NCBI GenBank assembly: GCA_035913415.1
Contig: JAMIIV010000247.1
Location: forward strand, 1-64,000
Length of the DNA: 64,000 bases
DNA from: UBA5070 sp035913415
GTDB lineage: Bacteria > Fibrobacterota > Fibrobacteria > UBA5070
Direction of reading: 5' to 3'
Below are positions 1-12,401 of this stretch, piece after piece. The notes under the pieces are model-generated. The model was not told where the DNA came from. It saw only the letters and a list, made by a program, of their open reading frames with translations, and did not search any database. Made by a program: the position numbers and the translations under genes. Within the stretch, counting starts at the first letter, position 1. The number at the start of each line of letters is the position of its first letter.

Positions 1-2
1 CA

Positions 3-230
3 TCCCTCGCCGCGGTGGGTTTCGTCGCGGTGTTCGCCGGTGCCACGAACACCCCCTTGGCCTGCACGGTCATGGCGATGGAGCTGTTCGGATCGTCGTT
101 CGGCCCCATGGCCGCGGTCGCATGCCTGGCTTCGTGGCTGGCCTCGGGTCCTGTCGGGATCTATTCGGCCCAGACCCACGCCTTCCGCAAAGGCACCTCC
201 CCTTCAGCGGCGCGCGACGACTTCCTGTAG
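3..230 (+). CDS. ClC-family chloride channel, C-terminal fragment
   Basis: The window opens inside this gene, so only about 75 C-terminal residues are visible. The stretch GFVAVFAGATNTPLACTVM followed by ELFG is typical of the last membrane helices of ClC voltage-gated chloride channels or H+/Cl- antiporters in the inner membrane. There is no CBS domain after the membrane part; it stops shortly after a hydrophobic segment. Its last 27 bp overlap the convergent epimerase gene on the other strand. The identification rests on one motif block. Confidence 0.72.
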   Translation, partial: SLAAVGFVAVFAGATNTPLACTVMAMELFGSSFGPMAAVACLASWLASGPVGIYSAQTHAFRKGTSPSAARDDFL

Positions 231-1100
231 CGCTCCGGCCAGATCCGGGTGTTTCCAGGAGAAGCCTTCCGTTTCGAGCCGGCGCGGAAGGCAACGCTGC
301 CCGGCCAACAACAGCTCCTGGGCCATGGGTCCCAGGGCCAGACGCAGCACCCAACCGGGAACAGGCACGACCGCGGGCCGGCGCAGGGCTTTCCCCAAAC
401 CCTTGGCGAATTCGATCTGCCGCACGGGTCGCGGGGCGACCACCAGGACAGGACCCGACAACCGAGGGTGATCGAGCGCGTGCAGGAACGCGCCGACGGC
501 ATCCTCGAGGTGGATCCAGGGCATCCACTGGAGGCCCGACCCGATAGGTCCACCAAGCCCCAGGCGAAACGGCAGGAGCATGCGCCCCAACGCCCCGCCG
601 CTGCGCGAAAGGACCACACCCAACCGGAGACTGGCGGTACGAACTCCCGCCTCGCGCGCTGGGCGCAGCGCCTGTTCCCATTCCACGCAGGTCGAAGCCA
701 GGAAACCGGACCCCGGCGCACTGGCCTCGTCAAGAGACTCGTCGCCGCGATCCCCGAAATATCCCGTCGCCGAGGCGTTGATCATCACCGGGACCCTGGC
801 CGACACGCAAGCCTCGGCCAGGAGCCGGGAGGGAACCACGCGCGAGGCGACGATCTCGCGACGTCGCGACGAGGTCCAGCGCCGATCGGCGATGCCCGCA
901 CCCCCGAGGTTCACCACCGCGTCGGCTCCCTCGAGGGCGAAAGACGGAATTTGTCCAGAATCGGGATCCCATCGGACCTCCCCCGGGGCGCGGGGGGCAG
1001 AACGCACCAGGCGTCGGACCTCGGCTCCGCGCGCCCCCAGCGCCGCGACCAGAGCGTTTCCCACCAGACCGGACGAACCGGCCACGACCACCACACCCAT
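204..1100 (-). CDS. TIGR01777-family NAD(P)-dependent epimerase
   Basis: 298 residues, the usual length for the YfcH/SulA-like TIGR01777 branch of the short-chain dehydrogenase superfamily. The N-terminal nucleotide-binding loop GSSGLVG is at residues 9-15, followed by the family signature NASATGYFGDRGDE and the later VEWEQAL and MPWIHLED blocks. The physiological substrate of the family is not established; a nucleotide-sugar or similar epimerisation is inferred from the fold only. It reads toward and overlaps the chloride-channel tail, and its start faces the divergent NTF2-like gene. Confidence 0.88.
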   Translation of the reverse strand: MGVVVVAGSSGLVGNALVAALGARGAEVRRLVRSAPRAPGEVRWDPDSGQIPSFALEGADAVVNLGGAGIADRRWTSSRRREIVASRVVPSRLLAEACVSARVPVMINASATGYFGDRGDESLDEASAPGSGFLASTCVEWEQALRPAREAGVRTASLRLGVVLSRSGGALGRMLLPFRLGLGGPIGSGLQWMPWIHLEDAVGAFLHALDHPRLSGPVLVVAPRPVRQIEFAKGLGKALRRPAVVPVPGWVLRLALGPMAQELLLAGQRCLPRRLETEGFSWKHPDLAGALQEVVARR

Positions 1101-1196
1101 GGGAGATCCCCTTTGACTTGAGACTGCGATTCGATTTTACCAAATCATGACGCACCCGTTGCGGCCCGAATCGGAGCAACCCGATACATTGCAAGC

Positions 1197-1646
1197 ATGG
1201 ACACGCGATCTCTTCCCCTCGACTCCCGCTTCCGGAAGGTGTACGATTTACTGGCGCCGGGCCGCATCGCGGACCTGGACTCCCTGTACGCCCCGCACAT
1301 CCGTTTCACCGACCCCTTCCACGACATCGAAGGACTCTCCGAGCTGGAGTCGTATTTCGAGTCGATGTACCGCAACGTGGCCGTCTGCACGTTCGCCTGG
1401 GGGCCATCCGGAGCTTCCGGAGACGGATCCTTCCTCTTCCAGGAGTGGACCATGACCCTTCGCCACCGCACCTTCCGCCCGCGGGAAACCGTCCACATTC
1501 CTGGCTGTTCCCGCCTGACGGTGGCAGAAGACCGGATCATCGCCCATCGCGATCACTTCGATGCCGCGGCCCTGATCCATGACCGCATCCCCGTCCTGGG
1601 GGCGATCCTGCGCCGCGTGCGCGCCTCGGTGGGGGCATCGCGATGA
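1197..1646 (+). CDS. NTF2-like (SnoaL-type) protein
   Basis: 149 residues with the cone-shaped NTF2-like pattern: an N-terminal helix, a block IRFTDPFHDIEGLSELESYF, then beta strands ending in HRDHFDAAALI. The role is unknown; such proteins can be small isomerases or binding proteins. Its stop overlaps the start of the FAD oxidoreductase by 4 bp, and the next two genes are also overlapped, so it is the first gene of a tightly coupled lipid-modification operon. This gene set (NTF2-like, COG2907 oxidoreductase, DUF1365, CFA synthase) recurs together in many bacteria. Confidence 0.8.
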   Translation: MDTRSLPLDSRFRKVYDLLAPGRIADLDSLYAPHIRFTDPFHDIEGLSELESYFESMYRNVAVCTFAWGPSGASGDGSFLFQEWTMTLRHRTFRPRETVHIPGCSRLTVAEDRIIAHRDHFDAAALIHDRIPVLGAILRRVRASVGASR

Positions 1647-2899
1647 AACTCGCCATCGTCGGTTCGGGCATCTCGGGTCTTTCGGCCGGACACCTGCTCC
1701 ATCCCCACCACGAAATCACCTTGCTGGAGGCGGACGACCGCCTGGGGGGGCACACCCACACCCACGACATCGCCCTGGGCGATCGCTCCTGGAAAGTGGA
1801 CACCGGATTCATCGTGTGCAACGACTGGACCTACCCCACCTACCTCGCCTTGATGGCGCGCGTCGGCGTACCCTTGCGCGCCTCGAACATGTCGTTTTCC
1901 GTCCGCAATTTCGGATCCGACATCGAGTGGGCCGGCGACGACCTCGACACCCTCTTCTGCCAGCGCCGCAACCTGCTGCGCCCGCGCTTCGTGCGCATGA
2001 CCCTCGAGATCCTGCGTTTCAACAAACACGCCCTGGCCCTGGCCGAGGACGGTGGCGAAGGCGAAATCCCCCTAGGGGAGTGGCTCGACGGCCACGGATA
2101 CTCCCGATTCTTCCAGGAGCACTACGTGCTGCCCATGGGAGGCGCCATCTGGAGCACCAGTTCCAGCGCCATGCGCACCTTCCCGGCCAAGTTCTTCGCG
2201 CGGTTCTTCCGCAATCACGGCATGCTCAACGTCGCCGATCGCCCCGTCTGGCGCACGGTCGAGGGAGGGTCGTCCGCCTACATCCCGGCGCTGGTGCGCG
2301 GATGGGAAGACCGCGTCCGCCTCAACTCGCCGGTGACGCGCGTGGAGCGGGGTGCGGACGGCGTGTGGCTCGACATCGGTGGATCCGGGCGCGAACGCTT
2401 CGACGGCGTGATCCTCGCCTGCCACGCCGACCAGGCCCTGCGCATGCTGGCAGACCCCTCGATCCAGGAACACGAGATCCTCTCCGCTCTCCCCTACCAG
2501 GAGAACGTGGCCATCTTGCACACCGATTCGTCCATCCTGCCCCGTTCGCGCAAGGCCTGGTCGAGCTGGAACTTCCATGTGCTTCCCGAAGACGGCCCCG
2601 ACGCCCGCGTCGCGGTCACCTACCGCATGAACCGCCTCCAGGGTCTGGACGCCCCCGAGGAATTCCTCGTGACCCTCAACCACGACGCCCGCATCGATCC
2701 TTCGAAGATCCTGCGGCGCCTGACCTACCACCATCCGCTCTTCACGTCCGAGAGCGTCCGGGCGCAGGCGCGCAAGCCCGAGATCCAGGGCGTGCGTTCC
2801 ACATGGTATGCGGGGGCCTACTGGTCGTTCGGATTCCACGAAGACGGCTGCCGCTCGGGAGTCGAGGCGGCCCGCGCCCTGGGAGCCGTGTTCCCGTGA
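1643..2899 (+). CDS. FAD-dependent amine-oxidase-like oxidoreductase (COG2907)
   Basis: 418 residues. The N terminus has the dinucleotide-binding GSGISGLSAGHLL loop followed by the acidic residue after strand 2 (LLEADDRLGGH), as in flavin amine oxidases and phytoene-desaturase relatives. Members next to DUF1365 and cyclopropane synthase are assumed to oxidise acyl chains of membrane lipids, but the reaction has not been settled. The start overlaps the preceding stop by 4 bp (ATGA) and the stop overlaps the next GTG start. Confidence 0.88.
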   Translation: MKLAIVGSGISGLSAGHLLHPHHEITLLEADDRLGGHTHTHDIALGDRSWKVDTGFIVCNDWTYPTYLALMARVGVPLRASNMSFSVRNFGSDIEWAGDDLDTLFCQRRNLLRPRFVRMTLEILRFNKHALALAEDGGEGEIPLGEWLDGHGYSRFFQEHYVLPMGGAIWSTSSSAMRTFPAKFFARFFRNHGMLNVADRPVWRTVEGGSSAYIPALVRGWEDRVRLNSPVTRVERGADGVWLDIGGSGRERFDGVILACHADQALRMLADPSIQEHEILSALPYQENVAILHTDSSILPRSRKAWSSWNFHVLPEDGPDARVAVTYRMNRLQGLDAPEEFLVTLNHDARIDPSKILRRLTYHHPLFTSESVRAQARKPEIQGVRSTWYAGAYWSFGFHEDGCRSGVEAARALGAVFP

Positions 2900-3657
2900 G
2901 CCGCACCCCGACGGGAACCTGCCTGTACGAGGGCGTGGTGCGACACCGGCGCTTCGGCCCGCGGGCGCACGCGTTCTCATACCGTCTATTCTGGGCCTTC
3001 CTCGACCTGGACCACATGGACGAGGCGTTCGAGGGCCGCAAGCTCTGGTCGGACCGCCGCCCCGCCCCGGCCCGCTTCCGCCGGGAGGACCATCTGGGGC
3101 CGCCGCACCAGCCCTTGTCGGAATCCGTCAAGGATCTGGTGGAAACCCAGGCCGGATTCCGTCCAGCGGGACCGGTTCGTCTCCTGACCCACCTCCGCTA
3201 CTTCGGCTACGTCTTCAATCCGGTGAGTTTCCACTTCTGCTACGGCGCCGACGGTTCCACCCTCGAGGCGATCGTCGCCGAGGTGACCAACACCCCTTGG
3301 AAGGAAGTGCACCCCTACGTCCTGGACGCGCGTGGCCGCCAGAAGCTGCGCTGGAGCTTCCCCAAGGCCTTCCACGTCTCCCCCTTCTTCGGGATGGAGC
3401 AATCCTACGACTGGTCGTTCTCGCATCCCGGCGGGGGGCTGTCCGTGCACATGCGCAACCTCGAAGCCGGCCAGACCGTCTTCGACGCGACCATGACTCT
3501 CCGACGCCAGGAATGGAACGACGCCAATCTCCGTTCCTCCCTCGTGCGTTTTCCGCTGCTGACCCTCCGTATCATCGCATCCATCCACTGGCAGGCATTA
3601 CTCCTATGGTTGAAACGAACACCCTTCCACACCCATCCCTCGCCGAAGACCGCCTGA
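2896..3657 (+). CDS. DUF1365 domain protein
   Basis: 253 residues beginning at GTG 2896, which overlaps the upstream TGA (GTGA). DUF1365 features are clear: LYEGVVRHRRFGPRAHAFSYRLF near the N terminus, the LLTHLRYFGYVFNPVSFHFCY core and the EVTNTPWKE block. Function is unknown, but the family is nearly always beside a COG2907 oxidoreductase and a cyclopropane-fatty-acyl synthase, as here. Its 3' end overlaps the next gene by 52 bp in another frame. Confidence 0.88.
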   Translation: MSRTPTGTCLYEGVVRHRRFGPRAHAFSYRLFWAFLDLDHMDEAFEGRKLWSDRRPAPARFRREDHLGPPHQPLSESVKDLVETQAGFRPAGPVRLLTHLRYFGYVFNPVSFHFCYGADGSTLEAIVAEVTNTPWKEVHPYVLDARGRQKLRWSFPKAFHVSPFFGMEQSYDWSFSHPGGGLSVHMRNLEAGQTVFDATMTLRRQEWNDANLRSSLVRFPLLTLRIIASIHWQALLLWLKRTPFHTHPSPKTA

Positions 3658-4898
3658 GCGAGTCCCCGGCACCTGGCCTCGTCGACCGCGCTTTCCGCGC
3701 CTCGGTGCTGCGCCGACTGGAATCCATCCAATCGGGATCCTTCGTGGTCCTGGAAGACGGCAACACCCATCATTTCGGATGTCCGGCCGCCAAAGCCGCA
3801 CTGCGGGCCCGGGTGGAGGTGCTCCACCCCGACACCTGGCGACGCGTCGCCACGGGAGGCACCGTCGGATTCGCCGAATGCTGGATGGACGGCCTGGTCA
3901 CGATCGACGACCCCGTGGCGTTGGTGCGCATGTTCGTGCGCGACCGCCAGGCCATGGACAGCTTCGAGGGCGGCATGTCGAAGCTCTCGGCTCCCCTGCG
4001 CAACCTCTGGCACCGGATGCGCCGCAACACCCCCACCGGAAGCCGGCGCAACATCGAGGCGCACTACGACCTGGGCAACGACTTCTACAAGCTCTGGCTC
4101 GACGAGACCATGATGTATTCGTCGGCCATCTGGGAGCATCCCGACCAGACCCTCGCCGAGGCGTCCACCGCCAAGCTCGAGCGCATCTGCCGCAAACTCG
4201 GTCTGGGCCCTGACATGCACGTGCTGGAAATCGGGACCGGATGGGGCGGATTTGCCCTGCACGCCGCTTCGCACCACGGGTGCCGCGTGACCACCACCAC
4301 GATCTCGCGGGAACAACACGATCTGGCCGTGCGCCGCGTGGCCGAAGCCGGACTCTCCCACCTGGTCACGGTCCTCGACAAGGACTACCGACACCTGGAA
4401 GGCACCTACGACCGCGTGGTCTCCATCGAGATGGTCGAGGCCGTGGGATGGCAATTCCTGGGCACCTACTTCGAGCACATCGGACACCTCCTCAAGCCCG
4501 AAGGCGCGGCCCTGATCCAGGCGATCACCATCGCCGACCGCCACTACGAAGCCGCCCGCAACAGCGTCGATTTCATCCAGAGGCACATCTTCCCGGGAAG
4601 CTTCATTCCCTCGCTGGGAGTCCTGGTGGGCGCCGCACGCGACCATTCGGACCTCAACGCGGTGCACATGGAAGACATCGGCACCCACTACGCCCGCACC
4701 CTGAAGGAATGGCGCGAGCGCTTCCTGGCCGCGCGCGAACAGGTTCGGGCCCTGGGCTATTCCGAGCGTTTCCTGCGGATGTGGGAATGGTACCTGGCCT
4801 ACTGCGAAGGCGGCTTCCTGGAGCGCCAACTGGGCGACGCGCAGATCCTCTTCGCCAAGCCCGGATGGCGGGGCAATCCGCCTCTGGGCACGCTCTAG
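3606..4898 (+). CDS. cfa: Cyclopropane-fatty-acyl-phospholipid synthase-like methyltransferase
   Basis: 430 residues. After an N-terminal lipid-binding domain comes the family signature AHYDLGNDFYKLWLDETMMYSSA, the SAM-binding VLEIGTGWGGFALHAA loop and the later VSIEMVEAVGWQF block. It would transfer a methylene or methyl group from SAM to unsaturated acyl chains of membrane phospholipids. Start ATG 3606 lies inside the DUF1365 gene, 52 bp before its stop, so the two are translationally linked. A long hairpin follows the stop codon. Confidence 0.92.
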   Translation: MVETNTLPHPSLAEDRLSESPAPGLVDRAFRASVLRRLESIQSGSFVVLEDGNTHHFGCPAAKAALRARVEVLHPDTWRRVATGGTVGFAECWMDGLVTIDDPVALVRMFVRDRQAMDSFEGGMSKLSAPLRNLWHRMRRNTPTGSRRNIEAHYDLGNDFYKLWLDETMMYSSAIWEHPDQTLAEASTAKLERICRKLGLGPDMHVLEIGTGWGGFALHAASHHGCRVTTTTISREQHDLAVRRVAEAGLSHLVTVLDKDYRHLEGTYDRVVSIEMVEAVGWQFLGTYFEHIGHLLKPEGAALIQAITIADRHYEAARNSVDFIQRHIFPGSFIPSLGVLVGAARDHSDLNAVHMEDIGTHYARTLKEWRERFLAAREQVRALGYSERFLRMWEWYLAYCEGGFLERQLGDAQILFAKPGWRGNPPLGTL

Positions 4899-4907
4899 CC
4901 GGAATCC

Positions 4908-4937
4908 GTCCTCTCCCCCGGTTCGCGGGGAGAGGAC
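4908..4937. terminator. Hairpin between convergent operons
   Basis: An 11-bp perfect stem, GTCCTCTCCCC against GGGGAGAGGAC, with an 8-nt loop, between the stop of the cfa-like gene and the stop of the opposing DUF2892 gene. There is no clear T tract on either side, so it may act as a bidirectional terminator or only as a 3' stabiliser. Confidence 0.6.
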
Positions 4938-4944
4938 CTCCGTC

Positions 4945-5136
4945 TCAGGCCCGGGGCGCCTTCGACCGTTGCAGGATCCATTCCAGCGGACAGAATCCGG
5001 TGAGACTGGATTGGAGCAGGTTCGCGCCCACGAAGGCGGTGAGGGCGAGCCACAGGGGGTGGACGAAATGGGCCAACCCCACGGACAGCAGGATCATGGA
5101 TCCCGCCACCATCCGGATGATCGATTCGGTCTTCAT
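4945..5136 (-). CDS. DUF2892 small membrane protein
   Basis: 63 residues. It starts at ATG 5136, which overlaps the stop of the PII-like gene (ATGA). Two hydrophobic helices and the terminal pattern TGFCPLEWIL match DUF2892, the membrane domain also found in YgaP. Function unknown. Last gene of the RND efflux operon. A second member of the family is at 17754-17954. Confidence 0.82.
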   Translation of the reverse strand: MKTESIIRMVAGSMILLSVGLAHFVHPLWLALTAFVGANLLQSSLTGFCPLEWILQRSKAPRA

Positions 5137-5419
5137 GCGAACTGCTCCACCGGGAGGACGGCGACGTGGAGGTGATCGGACTCCGGGAGGGTCGCGCCCC
5201 GGTGACGCAGGACTTCGGAGACGATCATGGCTTGGCGGTCCTCCAGGATCGAGAGTACCATCATCGTGCGCCCGGGGAAAGCCCGGGTGCCGTCGTGGCG
5301 GTGGTGGTGCCCCATTCCGATCCCGCCCTGGAACTCCGTCCAGGAGCAACCCTCGCAAGCCGAGAGGATGTCGGGGACGAACCGCAGGTTGTCTCCCGTG
5401 TAGAGGACGAGCAGCATCT

Positions 5420-5423
<4 letters not shown>
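5133..5423 (-). CDS. PII-like (DUF3240-type) small cytoplasmic protein
   Basis: 96 residues with a ferredoxin-like pattern reminiscent of PII/CutA-type trimeric signalling proteins: MKMLLVLYTGDN at the start and SDHLHVAVLPVEQF at the end. The His-rich turn GMGHHHRHDG at residues 36-45 suggests metal binding. PII-like proteins often end heavy-metal or multidrug RND operons. The gene overlaps the RND gene upstream and the DUF2892 gene downstream by 4 bp each. Role in sensing the efflux substrate is inference. Confidence 0.68.
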
Positions 5424-8584
<3,161 letters not shown>

Positions 8585-8587
8585 GGC

Positions 8588-9622
8588 TCAGAGCCTCGCC
8601 ACGGAAGACGCGGGCACCACCAGAGTATCACCCGACTCCAGACCCGACAGCACCTCGACCTTGTCGCCCATGGTGTCTCCGGTGCGGATCCAGCGCCGGA
8701 TGTCGCCCCGCTCCTTGCGGACCCACACCCCGACGAGATCGCCCTCGCGGAACAGCGCAGCATTGGGGACCACCCGGACCATCCGCGAACCGCGGGGCAA
8801 TTCCAAGGTGGCCACGGCGCCGCTGGGGAAGGAGTCGCGGGCATTTTCCACCAGAGCGTTCACCAACGCGAGATTCCCAGTGCCGGTGGGCACCACACCT
8901 TCCACCCGAGCCGAAACCGGTCGACCGTCCAATCGGGCCCCCACGACATCTCCCGCCTTCACGAACCTGGCCGTCTCGGTGGTGGTCGAGACACTCACCC
9001 GCAGTACGCTTGCGTCCTCGAGGCGCAGGAGGGTCATTCCCGGGGCGGCCATGGCACCCGGATCCACGCTGCGTGCGACGATCTTGCCGGCGAACGGGGC
9101 GACCAGCCGGGTGTATCCGCGGTGCGATTCCAACTCCCCCTCCTGGGAACGCGCCATCGCCGCCCCCGCCCTGGCTCGTTCCAGTTCGGTCTCGGCCTGG
9201 TCCAGCGAAACCTTGGCGACGGCGCTGTCGGCGTACAGGGCCCGCATCCGGCGCACCTGGGTCTGGGCCAGTGCGACCTGCGCCCCCGAGGCCTCCAACC
9301 CGGCGTTGACGCCAAGAGCCCGCGCGTCCAGATCGGCTCCGTCCAGGCGCAGCAGGAGGGAACCCGCAGCCACGCGCTGGCCTTCGTGCACAGCCACGGT
9401 CAACACCCTGCCCATCAATCGCGTCGAGAGGTCGGCCTCCAGATGCGGACGCGCCGACCCCGATGCCTCCAGCACCCTGGCCACCAGGGTATCCTTCACG
9501 ACCACGGACACCCCGTCGATGCGCGCGGGCTTGGCCACCGCGACCTGTTCCGTGCCGCAGGCCGCCAAAAGCGAGGACGCGACGATTCCCGTCACGACCA
9601 ATCCGGTGTTCTTCGTCTTCAT
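8588..9622 (-). CDS. RND periplasmic adaptor (HlyD/AcrA-like lipoprotein)
   Basis: 344 residues. Start ATG 9622 gives a lipoprotein signal with lipobox LLAAC near residue 22. After it come a beta-barrel/lipoyl half motif (GRVLTVAVHEGQRVAAGSLLLRLDGADL), a helical hairpin, the second lipoyl half (LVAPFAGKIVARSVDPGAMAAPG) and a C-terminal membrane-proximal domain. Membrane-fusion protein bridging the permease and the outer-membrane channel. Three bp separate its stop from the RND start. Confidence 0.92.
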   Translation of the reverse strand: MKTKNTGLVVTGIVASSLLAACGTEQVAVAKPARIDGVSVVVKDTLVARVLEASGSARPHLEADLSTRLMGRVLTVAVHEGQRVAAGSLLLRLDGADLDARALGVNAGLEASGAQVALAQTQVRRMRALYADSAVAKVSLDQAETELERARAGAAMARSQEGELESHRGYTRLVAPFAGKIVARSVDPGAMAAPGMTLLRLEDASVLRVSVSTTTETARFVKAGDVVGARLDGRPVSARVEGVVPTGTGNLALVNALVENARDSFPSGAVATLELPRGSRMVRVVPNAALFREGDLVGVWVRKERGDIRRWIRTGDTMGDKVEVLSGLESGDTLVVPASSVARL

Positions 9623-9651
9623 GACCGTTCCTCTTCTCTGAATGGATTCCT

Positions 9652-11001
9652 TCATGGCGCCAGTCCGGCGAGTTCCGAGGGATCGCGTCCTTCGAGCAGG
9701 ACCAATCGCGCCAAGGAACCGATGAGTTCGCGACGTACGGCCACCCTCCCCAGCAGCATGCGGGTTTCGAGCGCCCCCGCATCGATGCGTTCGGCGAGGC
9801 TGGCCAGACCCTCCCGGTGCCGCAGATCGGCGATGCGCCGGGCCTCGGCGGCCCGCTCCGCGGAGCGTCGCGCCAGGGCCAGACGGCCGACCAGATTTTC
9901 CAGGTTCCGACGTTCGGATTCCAACTCCAGGCGCTGCCGGGCTCGCGTGGCCAGAAGCCCGACCTTGGCCTCGCGCCACTGTCCCCGCGCGATCCGCTCC
10001 TCACCCCAGTCGGAAGTCCCGCGCAGCAGGTTCCAGGAGGCCTGCACCCCCATCGTCCACGAGGGATCGTTCTCCCAGGGAGACTCCCTCCCCTTCCAAT
10101 CCATGCGGGCCACACCGTTGACCCGCGGCAGGAACGCCAGGCGCGCGCGATCCAGGTTCGCCGAGGCCGCCTCGACACGCGCCTCGACAACCCGCGTATC
10201 GAGCGCGGTGCCGGGCTCCACGACGGTGGCCGCACGACTCTCCAGGACGGAATCAGGCACGTCCATCGACGGGACCTCTCCGGGTAGATCGTCGATCCCC
10301 AGCAGCATCGCGAGTCTCCCGGTGGCCAGTTGCACCTCGAGCCGGGCGCGGGAGAGCTCGGCCTCGATCCCACCCGCCTCGACCTGGGCCCGCAGGACGT
10401 CGGATTTTGTCGCCAATTCGTTCCGACGGGCCGATGCGGCATCCGATTCCCAGACCTTCGCCGCCAACAGGGCATCTTCGAGGGTGGACACCGAAACGCG
10501 GGCCAACCCGACCGAAAACCAGGTTTCGACCACCTCGGCGCGCGTCGCGGCCCTTCGATGGTCTTGCCCCAGACGGGCCGCGTCCAATTCCTTTGCCGCC
10601 GCGACCTTGCCTGCCCATGCATCGAGATTCACCAGGGGAACCTCGGCGACCAGGGCGGAGGACCACCCCAGCGCGGCGTCGGGATCGTTCAACTCGGCCG
10701 GATCGAAACTCGCCATGCTGACCCGCCGCTGTCCCAGACGGGTCCCGAAAGCCGACAAGGGTTCGTCTGTGCCCATGGCTCCGAGTTCGGCCCGGACCAC
10801 CGGCACGAACGCCGAATACCCAGACAAATTCCGTCCCGACGCGACCTCCACGCGGGCCTGGGCGGCGACATTGCCCGGCGAGGCGAGATCGGCCAGACGC
10901 AGGGCCTCGCGCAAGTCGAAGTCGGCGCCCCATGCCCCCGGCGCCATCGCCATCGCGACCACCGCCCAGCGCCACGCACGCCTATTGCTGAACATCCCCA
11001 T
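9652..11001 (-). CDS. TolC-family outer-membrane channel
   Basis: About 449 residues from ATG 11001, which has a GAGG ribosome site 5 nt upstream; a second ATG two codons later is possible. Signal peptide RRAWRWAVVAMAMAPGAWGA, then two repeats of the long-helix TolC pattern (DLREALRLADLASPGN in the first half, a second set of coiled helices in the second). First gene of the efflux operon; the adaptor follows after 29 bp. Confidence 0.87.
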   Translation of the reverse strand: MGMFSNRRAWRWAVVAMAMAPGAWGADFDLREALRLADLASPGNVAAQARVEVASGRNLSGYSAFVPVVRAELGAMGTDEPLSAFGTRLGQRRVSMASFDPAELNDPDAALGWSSALVAEVPLVNLDAWAGKVAAAKELDAARLGQDHRRAATRAEVVETWFSVGLARVSVSTLEDALLAAKVWESDAASARRNELATKSDVLRAQVEAGGIEAELSRARLEVQLATGRLAMLLGIDDLPGEVPSMDVPDSVLESRAATVVEPGTALDTRVVEARVEAASANLDRARLAFLPRVNGVARMDWKGRESPWENDPSWTMGVQASWNLLRGTSDWGEERIARGQWREAKVGLLATRARQRLELESERRNLENLVGRLALARRSAERAAEARRIADLRHREGLASLAERIDAGALETRMLLGRVAVRRELIGSLARLVLLEGRDPSELAGLAP

Positions 11002-11117
11002 TTTGCCCTCGTCTCTGACAGGTTCCCCTTCACAGACGATGTCTCGTGCAAAAGGTTTCACCCCCAGGGGCAGATTCCTCCAACCCGGAACAATCCGCTT
11101 CGGATTTCCCGGACTGG

Positions 11118-11144
11118 TGTAACCTCCTTCTCAAAGCGGCATCG
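11118..11144 (+). promoter_or_regulatory. Orphan ECF-type promoter match
   Basis: TGTAACC (11118-11124), 15 bp, CATCG (11140-11144), matching the two-block promoter found upstream of redox genes in this window. No protein gene follows on this strand; it points antisense into the GAF-protein gene. It may be a chance match or the promoter of an unrecognised small or antisense RNA. Confidence 0.25.
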
Positions 11145-11243
11145 ATCAATGCGCCTTGTTTCGCATCGACGAACAGGGCGCCGATCGAGACCGAACGGAC
11201 GTACTTGGAGAACGAGAGGCGTCAGCCCCCCCCCGAACGCGCT

Positions 11244-12326
11244 TCAGGAACGCTCGGCGTCGCCCCAGGTCTCGAGAAGTTCGGAAAGCCGCCGGGGTTC
11301 GTCGCCGGCTTCCAGAGCACCATCGAGGCCTTGTTCGGCCCGCAGCCGGCCCGCGATCTGCCCGACCACCAAGGCGAAGGCCTCCAGGAGATCCTGCAGC
11401 GCGGGCTCCACCTCACCGCCGGTGATGGCGCGGTCCGTCAGAAGCCAGCACGGACCTTCGGGAAGCCCGGGTACGGGTGTGAGCACACCGACGACCGGCA
11501 CTCCCCCGACCGTGAGGGACTCGCCGGCACCGCACCGCGGCAGGTCTTCCGTGAGGGCGACCCACGAGCGGATCTGCCCGAGCATGCGGGATGCACGCGC
11601 CTCCAGGACCGGCACGGCTTGGCAAGCCCCATGCTCATCGACGGTACGGCCGTCGAAATCCGTCCCCCAGGCGCAGCGAAGCTCGGATGGTTCGGGACTG
11701 GGCAGCAGCACGGAGCATCGTTCCATCCCGAAGGTGTCGCGGGCGCACTCGACCACCCGTTTCCAGAAGGCATCCGGATCGGTGATGCTGGACAGTTCGC
11801 GCGCCACCAAGGGCAACCGTCGGATTCCTCCCGCCTGGAGCCGTTCGCGCAGGGCTTCGCGACCTCGCATCAGCGCATTGCCGGCAAGTTCCGTCCACTG
11901 GGAAATGAGACCACCGTCCGGAGGATCACCTCCCCCGCGGACTTCGAGCAACCCGAGCTCGCCTCCCCGGCTTCGGCAGGACACATCGAGGCTCCAGCCA
12001 TCGGGCCTGGTGGTCAACAACGACGGAGCAGGCACCCCTTCGTCGTTGGCCAAAGGGAGGAAGGGGCGCACCCGACCCGCGAGATCGTCGCGCACTCCTT
12101 GCGCATCCAGCGACCAGCGCGAACGCCACCCTCCCGCGACAGCATCCACCTGCCAGAAACGGACCTCGTGCGCCCCCAGCCAGACCCGGGTGGCGCGCAG
12201 GAGTCCGACGACGAGGTCGTCCCAAGTCTCCGAGCCCAGCAACGGGAGGAAACTTTCCAGCAGTGTGGCAGGATCGGGACGTCGGGCGGAGTCGAGTCGC
12301 ATGGGTGGGTATTCCTCCATCCCCAA
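11244..12326 (-). CDS. GAF-like domain protein, function unknown
   Basis: 360 residues without a membrane segment or signal peptide. The stretch FWKRVVECARDTFGMERCSVLLP and the later GGVPVVGVLTPVPG resemble a GAF sensory domain, and the first half (LRATRVWLGAHEVRFWQVD) may be a degenerate second one. No output domain (kinase, GGDEF, HTH) is visible, so it may be a stand-alone sensor or decoy. It sits just downstream of trxA on the same strand, 75 bp apart. Moderate confidence in the coding call, low in function. Confidence 0.62.
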   Translation of the reverse strand: MGMEEYPPMRLDSARRPDPATLLESFLPLLGSETWDDLVVGLLRATRVWLGAHEVRFWQVDAVAGGWRSRWSLDAQGVRDDLAGRVRPFLPLANDEGVPAPSLLTTRPDGWSLDVSCRSRGGELGLLEVRGGGDPPDGGLISQWTELAGNALMRGREALRERLQAGGIRRLPLVARELSSITDPDAFWKRVVECARDTFGMERCSVLLPSPEPSELRCAWGTDFDGRTVDEHGACQAVPVLEARASRMLGQIRSWVALTEDLPRCGAGESLTVGGVPVVGVLTPVPGLPEGPCWLLTDRAITGGEVEPALQDLLEAFALVVGQIAGRLRAEQGLDGALEAGDEPRRLSELLETWGDAERS

Positions 12327-12401
12327 CGATAGCCCGTCCCCCGCGGTTTCGCAGGCCGCTTCGGCTCACCTCCGCCGATCTTGGGATCGGCAAGGAAAGA
12401 T

